Position numbers and translations under genes: made by a program. Under the pieces are notes generated by a model that was given only the letters and a program-made list of their open reading frames with translations, had not been told where the DNA came from and made no database searches. From a bacterium (lineage in GTDB: Bacteria; Vulcanimicrobiota; Vulcanimicrobiia; Vulcanimicrobiales; SCRA01), in NCBI GenBank assembly GCA_004297985.1, contig SCRA01000081.1, forward strand, positions 1 through 62,330: a stretch of DNA of 62,330 nt. Reading direction: 5' to 3'. Position 1 is the stretch's first letter, and the number at the start of each line of letters is the position of its first letter. Below, piece by piece: positions 58,289 to 62,330 of this stretch.

Positions 58289-58773
58289 AGGTGAAGCGAG
58301 TTGCGCCAGTGGCCGTCGCCGTAGTGGCGATCGCCGGGATCGCCACGGCGTGGTGGGCTGGCGCCGCGTTCGGGGGGCAGCGCGATGGTGCCGGAGCAGA
58401 ATGGGCTCTCCCTACCATTGCTGCGCCAACCGCCGCCTTCCGCCCCTCGAAAGGGGACTATGCCACCGCTCGCGTGGCATCGAGGCCAGCACGTAGTGGG
58501 TTGGCGAGGCGATTCCTGCAGCCGGCCCTTGAGAAAGCCACGGACGCGGTTCCGGCGATCCTGCCGAACCGAGCGCGGTCGGCACCGGACGCTGGCCGTT
58601 TTGCTTCTGTGGAGGCCGCAGCCGTAGCCCCCGGAGCTCACGACGCGGCCGGCACCCAGACCCTGTACGCTGCCTCGTTCACAGTGCACCTCGCGCTGTC
58701 GACCCCCGCGCCGCTATCGGAAGGCCACATCTTCGTCCCTCCGGCGGACCGAGCCGCGCCGAGGCCGCACTAG
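58285..58773 (+). CDS. Hypothetical anchored periplasmic protein, end of T4SS operon
   Basis: A 162-residue protein starting at a GTG that overlaps the VirB9 stop (GTGA). It has one N-terminal membrane helix (VAPVAVAVVAIAGIATAWWA) and an Ala/Pro-rich rest with a hydrophobic C-terminal strand region. It may play the VirB7 role, but it has no lipobox Cys. No family recognised. Confidence 0.6.
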   Translation: MKVKRVAPVAVAVVAIAGIATAWWAGAAFGGQRDGAGAEWALPTIAAPTAAFRPSKGDYATARVASRPARSGLARRFLQPALEKATDAVPAILPNRARSAPDAGRFASVEAAAVAPGAHDAAGTQTLYAASFTVHLALSTPAPLSEGHIFVPPADRAAPRPH

Positions 58774-58804
58774 CGCCGCACTTCAGGGGAGTCCTAGGGG
58801 GGGC

Positions 58805-58850
58805 TTGCCACCAGTGTCAGGTCTTGGTATAGTCCTTATACGAGCATAAG
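58805..58850 (+). promoter_or_regulatory. Promoter and palindromic operator of the topB-ssb operon
   Basis: TTGCCA (58805-58810), exactly 17 nt, TATAGT (58828-58833), then CTTATACGAGCATAAG (58835-58850). The operator is the same as at 41354 with one base change. A regulator bound there would block the start site. Confidence 0.68.
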
Positions 58851-58882
58851 ATCATAACGAAGGCTCGTAGGGAGAGGACGAG

Positions 58883-58942
58883 GTGTACCAGGCTGTCCCC
58901 CATTCCGCGTCTGCGCAGCTACCCCGGACGCTGCCCTGGTGA
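58883..58942 (+). CDS. 19-residue leader ORF
   Basis: GTG at 58883 after AGGGAGAGGA (58869-58878) opens a 19-codon frame (VYQAVPHSASAQLPRTLPW) that stops at TGA 58940-58942, overlapping the GTG at 58939. It has the only good ribosome site in this leader, so it probably feeds ribosomes to the next gene. Confidence 0.45.
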   Translation: MYQAVPHSASAQLPRTLPW

Positions 58943-59385
58943 TCGCCGAGGCTGTCGTGGTAGCGCCGCGCTCTCCAAAGACCGCTTGTGTGCCGGTCAC
59001 GCTCCCAAGTGAGTTGGCCCGTCACTTGTGGCGAATCTACTGTCGCGTAAACGACGACACTGATCTCGAGACCTCCGCCTCAGGAATCGCTGAAACTGCG
59101 TTTGAGCTGTTCCTTGAGCTCTCGCCGGCAGCGAACGATGCGATCATCGCGCGATGCCTCTCGGTGCCCGGCGCGCAGACCAAACGGAAGGCGTACTCAC
59201 TGCCGGTCGACCTCGTCCGGCGATTCGAACACCGCTGCACCGCCCTCAATGATCGAGAGGACAGGCAGGGGCGGCTCAAGCCATCCGTTGTCGCGCAAGC
59301 GGCATTCGTCAACCTTATCGAACGCGATTTCGCTGAGATCGTGGCGTCCCTTAAGCGATTCCATGTCAGAAAGCGGCGGAAGTGA
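58939..59385 (+). CDS. Tandem ribbon-helix-helix-like regulator
   Basis: A 148-residue protein made of two similar halves. Residues 19-62 (VTLPSELARHLWRIYCRVND...SGIAETAFELFLEL) and 85-130 (YSLPVDLVRRFEHRCTALND...SVVAQAAFVNLIER) each look like a ribbon-helix-helix arm plus two helices. A basic tail follows. The GTG at 58939 overlaps the leader ORF. It begins the DNA-metabolism operon and probably regulates plasmid genes. The duplication is visible; the DNA-binding role is inferred. Confidence 0.6.
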   Translation: MIAEAVVVAPRSPKTACVPVTLPSELARHLWRIYCRVNDDTDLETSASGIAETAFELFLELSPAANDAIIARCLSVPGAQTKRKAYSLPVDLVRRFEHRCTALNDREDRQGRLKPSVVAQAAFVNLIERDFAEIVASLKRFHVRKRRK

Positions 59386-59630
59386 ATAGCGTAACGTCGG
59401 TGAGACTCACCCCTCAACAGTCAGCGATTCTCGCTCACCTGCGCCTTGCGCCGGGGACGACTATTCGCGACCTTCACGCCGAGCTCGAGATCCCGTACGA
59501 AAGCGCGCGCACGGCCGTGTATCGACTGATGAAGTACGGGCTCGTCCGTAAGCGTGGCACACGGCCGCTCTATCGGTCCGGGCTCTACGTGACGGATACG
59601 CCTGCGTGTTCAGTGAGGGTATCGGCATGA
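59382..59630 (+). CDS. Small winged-helix protein
   Basis: An 82-residue protein with a clear winged-helix pattern (QQSAILAHLRLAPGTTIRDL, IPYESARTAVYRLMKYGLVR). It starts at a GTG overlapping the previous stop and ends overlapping the topoisomerase start. A regulator of the same operon is likely. Confidence 0.65.
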   Translation: MNSVTSVRLTPQQSAILAHLRLAPGTTIRDLHAELEIPYESARTAVYRLMKYGLVRKRGTRPLYRSGLYVTDTPACSVRVSA

Positions 59631-61591
59631 AGCTCTATATTGCCGAGAAGCCATCGGTCGCGCGCGCCATCGCGCATGTCTTGGCTCCATCGGCGAAGTC
59701 GGAAAACGGTATCTATAGCGCTGGTGATGTCGTTGTTGCACCGCTCAGTGGGCACGTACTGGAGCAGGCCAAGCCGCATGAGTATGCCGAGCGCTTCAAG
59801 GAGTGGCGGCTCGAGGATCTGCCTATTGTTCCGGAGACTTGGAAGAAACTCGTCAAGTCGGAATTTAAGGGGCGGATCTCCGCCGTTGGCAAGCTCCTGA
59901 AACGCGCCTCCGTTGTCGTGCACGCCGGCGACCCTGACCGCGAAGGCCAGTTGATCGTCGATGAGGTGCTTGACCACCTCGGTTATCACGGTCCGGTGCG
60001 CCGTGTCCTGCCAAACGAGATTGAGGAGACGGGCTTACGCGAGATCCTCGCCAACGAGCACGACAACCGCGAGTTTGCCGCGCTCTCGGAATCAGCACGT
60101 GCGCGAGAGCAGAACGATTTCTTGGTGGGCATCAGTGCTACGCGCGCCGTGACCCTCATCGGTCAGCAGCAGGGGTACCGGGGCATGACGTTCACTGTGG
60201 GCCGGGTGCAGACGCCGACCCTCGCGCTGGTTGTGCGGCGGGAGCGTGAGATCGAGTCGTTCGTACCGATCGATCATTACGCAGTGGTGGCCACGATGGC
60301 CCATGAGCGGGGCGCATTCGAGGCGATCTGGCAACCGGATCCGACGCAGGTCGACCTCGATCCAGAGGGGCGTCTTCTTGACCGGTCGACTGCGGAGGCG
60401 ATTGTCGCGCGTGTGCAGGGAAAAAGCGGGCGGGTCGTGTCGTACAAGGACGAACGGAAAAAGGCGAATCCGCCGCCGCCATTCAGCCTCAACGCGTTGC
60501 AGGCGAAGGCGAGTCGCCTGTTTCGCATCCCCGTCGCCCAGGTACTGGAGATCGCTCAAGCGCTCTACGAGAAGCACAAGCTGACGACGTACCCGCGCTC
60601 GGACAGCAAGTATCTGCCGACGAGCCAGCATGCCATCGCCGGCGACGTCTTGCAAGCCGTTGCGGCTACAAGCCGCTCCTTGGCTCCGCTGATCGACGGC
60701 GCAGACGCTAGCCGTCGTTCGCCAGCGTTCAAAGACACGAAGGACCCGCACCACGCGATCGTGCCGACGCGTAGGCACGGAGACATTTCGCAACTCAACG
60801 AGCTCGAGCGCAAAGTCTATGAGCTCATCGCTAAGAGCTACATCGCACAGTTCTATCCACCGTACGAATACCGGACGATCGAGGCCGAGGTCGAGATCGA
60901 CGGCGAGCGTTTCCTCGCGCGCGGCAAGATCCCGCTCAACTTGGGATGGCGAGCTGTACTCGGTACCGATGATAAGGACGAGAGAGGCGACGACGAGGCG
61001 CCGCCCATCCCTCCGCTGGCACAGGGGGATGCAGCTCGCTGCAGCGCCGCCGAGGTGAAGGAGAAGAAGACCGAGCCACCGCCGCGCTTCTCGCAGGCGT
61101 CGCTAGTCGCGGCGATGGAGCGCATCGACAAGTTCGTGCAGAATCCCGAGGTTAAGGCCCGCCTACGCTCAGTCAAGGGGATCGGAACCTCTGCGACACA
61201 AGCGCCGATCGTCGAAGGCCTCTTGACCCGTGGCTATCTCGAGGAACGGGACCACAAGCTGTACGCTACTGCACCGGCAGTAGCACTGATCGAGGTGCTG
61301 GAGCGTGCCGTCTGGCCGCTCACGGATCCCGGCCTTACTGCACTCATGGAACAGACCCTCGAGAGCGTTGCCGAAGGTCGGTTAACGTGTGCGCAGCACA
61401 CTGCCCAAGTCGTGGCGTTCATGAACAAAGTGATCGTCGACCTGAAGGCTGTTAAGTTCCCGGCGCCACCAGCTGGGCTTCCCACCCGTCGCGCTGGCGG
61501 CGCGTCACGCCGGAGCAAAGGTGCCGGCGCGTTCCGCAAGAGGAGAGGCTCATGGAAACCGTCACGCGCGAAGCGCCGCGAGACGTCGTGA
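59627..61591 (+). CDS. topB: Topoisomerase III (TopB/TraE type)
   Basis: A 654-residue type IA topoisomerase: TOPRIM motif near start (KLYIAEKPSVARAIA) with HAGDPDREGQLIVDEVL, and the active Tyr in TTYPRSDSKYLP (near residue 322). PTLALVVRRE and GTSATQAPIVEGLL follow. Its C-terminus is Lys/Arg-rich with no zinc fingers, as in TopB/TraE of conjugative plasmids. It separates replicated or transferred strands. ATG 59627 overlaps the previous stop. Confidence 0.9.
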   Translation: MKLYIAEKPSVARAIAHVLAPSAKSENGIYSAGDVVVAPLSGHVLEQAKPHEYAERFKEWRLEDLPIVPETWKKLVKSEFKGRISAVGKLLKRASVVVHAGDPDREGQLIVDEVLDHLGYHGPVRRVLPNEIEETGLREILANEHDNREFAALSESARAREQNDFLVGISATRAVTLIGQQQGYRGMTFTVGRVQTPTLALVVRREREIESFVPIDHYAVVATMAHERGAFEAIWQPDPTQVDLDPEGRLLDRSTAEAIVARVQGKSGRVVSYKDERKKANPPPPFSLNALQAKASRLFRIPVAQVLEIAQALYEKHKLTTYPRSDSKYLPTSQHAIAGDVLQAVAATSRSLAPLIDGADASRRSPAFKDTKDPHHAIVPTRRHGDISQLNELERKVYELIAKSYIAQFYPPYEYRTIEAEVEIDGERFLARGKIPLNLGWRAVLGTDDKDERGDDEAPPIPPLAQGDAARCSAAEVKEKKTEPPPRFSQASLVAAMERIDKFVQNPEVKARLRSVKGIGTSATQAPIVEGLLTRGYLEERDHKLYATAPAVALIEVLERAVWPLTDPGLTALMEQTLESVAEGRLTCAQHTAQVVAFMNKVIVDLKAVKFPAPPAGLPTRRAGGASRRSKGAGAFRKRRGSWKPSRAKRRETS

Positions 61592-61782
61592 CAATCCACG
61601 CGATCGTCACGCGGAGTGTCGCTGGCGCGCTGCGATACGAGGTCGTGAAAGCGTCTGAGAATCTCGGCGCAGGGGATCGTCTGTGTCTGGTGGTGGCACG
61701 CGGTAGCGATGCCAGACTAACCATCACGAGCGACGTCGTACGTCGAGAATCCCGCATCTGCACGCTACCCGAAATGCATTAA
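61552..61782 (+). CDS. Small hypothetical protein
   Basis: A 76-residue beta-rich protein that starts inside the topB 3' end (40-nt overlap) after AAGAGGAGAGG. It lies 14 nt before the ssb start. No family recognised; its position suggests a DNA-metabolism accessory. Confidence 0.55.
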   Translation: METVTREAPRDVVTIHAIVTRSVAGALRYEVVKASENLGAGDRLCLVVARGSDARLTITSDVVRRESRICTLPEMH

Positions 61783-61796
61783 GGAGAGCTTGTATC

Positions 61797-62225
61797 ATGT
61801 CAGCATCATTCAACAAATTCATCGCTGTTGGGCGCCTGACGCGCGATCCGGAACTTCGCACGCTGCAAAGCGGCTCCCAGGTAGCGAAATTTACGATTGC
61901 CGTCGATCGGCGCCGCAATAGCAACCAGGAGGATCGTCAAACAGACTTCTTCGATGTCACCGCATGGGACCGCCTCGCTGAAACCTGTGCCACGTACCTG
62001 AAAAAGGGCATGCTGGTACTCATCGACGGGCGCGTTGAGCTGCGCAGGTACGAGGACCGTGAAGGCGTCAAGCGCATCGCGGTGGACGTCATCGCCGGCG
62101 GTATGCAGATGCTTAGCCATCCTAATAATGGCGCGTCGGCCGATGGCCGCCGGCCCGACGATGGGCAGGGCACCTCGCGTGAGGACTCCCTTGACGACGC
62201 TATCGACGATGAGATCCCGTTCTGA
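61797..62225 (+). CDS. ssb: Single-stranded DNA-binding protein
   Basis: A 142-residue SSB: OB-fold (NKFIAVGRLTRDPELRTLQS, FFDVTAWDRLAETCATYLKK), a flexible linker and the acidic tip DDAIDDEIPF used to recruit partners. AAGGAGAG precedes the ATG. It protects transferred single strands and probably acts with TopB. Confidence 0.92.
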   Translation: MSASFNKFIAVGRLTRDPELRTLQSGSQVAKFTIAVDRRRNSNQEDRQTDFFDVTAWDRLAETCATYLKKGMLVLIDGRVELRRYEDREGVKRIAVDVIAGGMQMLSHPNNGASADGRRPDDGQGTSREDSLDDAIDDEIPF

Positions 62226-62330
62226 GCGGATTGAAAGCTGCTCAAGGTCTTGCAGGTGAGAGTCCTGCCGCAGTAATCGGTTAGTTGACTGCGTAGCTAT
62301 GGTGTACGCGTGGAAGGTGACTGAAACGCG
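62226..62330 (+). other. Possible 5' part of a group II intron, cut by window end
   Basis: After the ssb stop comes a structured stretch. GCAGGTGAGAGTCCTGC (about 62250-62266) forms a GCAGG/CCTGC stem with a GTGAGAGT loop, then GCAGTAATCGGTTAGTTGAC. A GGTG-N-N-AGTCC core followed by such stems is usual in domain I of bacterial group II introns. The reverse transcriptase would lie beyond the window. Other structured RNAs remain possible. Confidence 0.3.

Noticed and set aside
1-62330. Assignment to a particular phylum
   Set aside because: High GC, double membrane and promoter style do not settle it, and there are no marker genes in the window.

Overview
The window reads as one contiguous piece of a large, high-GC conjugative plasmid (or integrated conjugative element) from a double-membraned bacterium. 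A secretin, a VirB9/VirB10 pair, a TrbL-type channel, a relaxase with a probable oriT, a ParA cassette and an SSB/topoisomerase III block all support this. I cannot name the phylum from sequence alone. I see no rRNA, tRNA or housekeeping genes.

Layout. (1) 0.1-3.4 kb, plus strand: a basic-tailed protein and a telomere resolvase-like recombinase, then three hypothetical genes. (2) 5.5-3.4 kb, minus strand: five small genes, several of them pilin-like or membrane proteins, from a promoter that looks leaderless. (3) 9.8-5.6 kb, minus strand: a toxin-antitoxin/defence island with an orphan Xre/ParS antitoxin, a broken TnpB-like transposase gene, a DUF2442 pair, and an Xre-RES-AbiEii-hypothetical operon. 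(4) 9.9-10.8 kb: a CAP-domain lipoprotein. (5) 28.9-10.8 kb, minus strand: an 18-kb run of tightly packed or overlapping genes for a type IV pilus/type II secretion-like machine (lytic transglycosylase, PilB, PilT-like, PilC, prepilin peptidase, PilM-PilN fusion, PilO, PilP, PilQ, GGDEF, HD-GYP, a giant Ig-like protein and a large prepilin). (6) 29-31.6 kb: a GntR-type regulator, an array of 8-bp repeats and a ParA operon. (7) 31.7-34.8 kb: a probable replication gene containing strong palindromes, and a palindrome-rich noncoding region. (8) 35-41.3 kb: UvrD-like helicase, relaxase fragment and relaxosome accessory gene, divergent from a MOBQ relaxase-helicase, with a probable oriT between. 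(9) 41.3-58.8 kb: a conjugation operon with a 1285-residue polyvalent ArdC protein, a split VirD4 coupling protein, TraF, VirB11, then VirB2-B3-B4-B8-B10-B5-B6-B9. (10) 58.8-62.2 kb: two small regulators, topoisomerase III, a small protein and SSB, then what may be the start of a group II intron.

The most unusual features are these. A stand-alone telomere resolvase retains its catalytic residues, while a second copy of the same fold is fused inside the ArdC/zincin/SSB-like protein and has lost its tyrosine. A palindromic operator (CTTATRCGNGYATAAG-like) recurs at the GntR gene and at the two conjugation/DNA-metabolism operons, suggesting one plasmid-wide switch. An 8-bp-period repeat (RTRAAACC) occurs in four clusters between ParA and oriT. 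A truncated relaxase-like protein carries Tyr25Cys next to the intact relaxase. Three minus-strand operons have promoters whose -10 box lies only 6-7 nt from the ATG, as in leaderless mRNAs.
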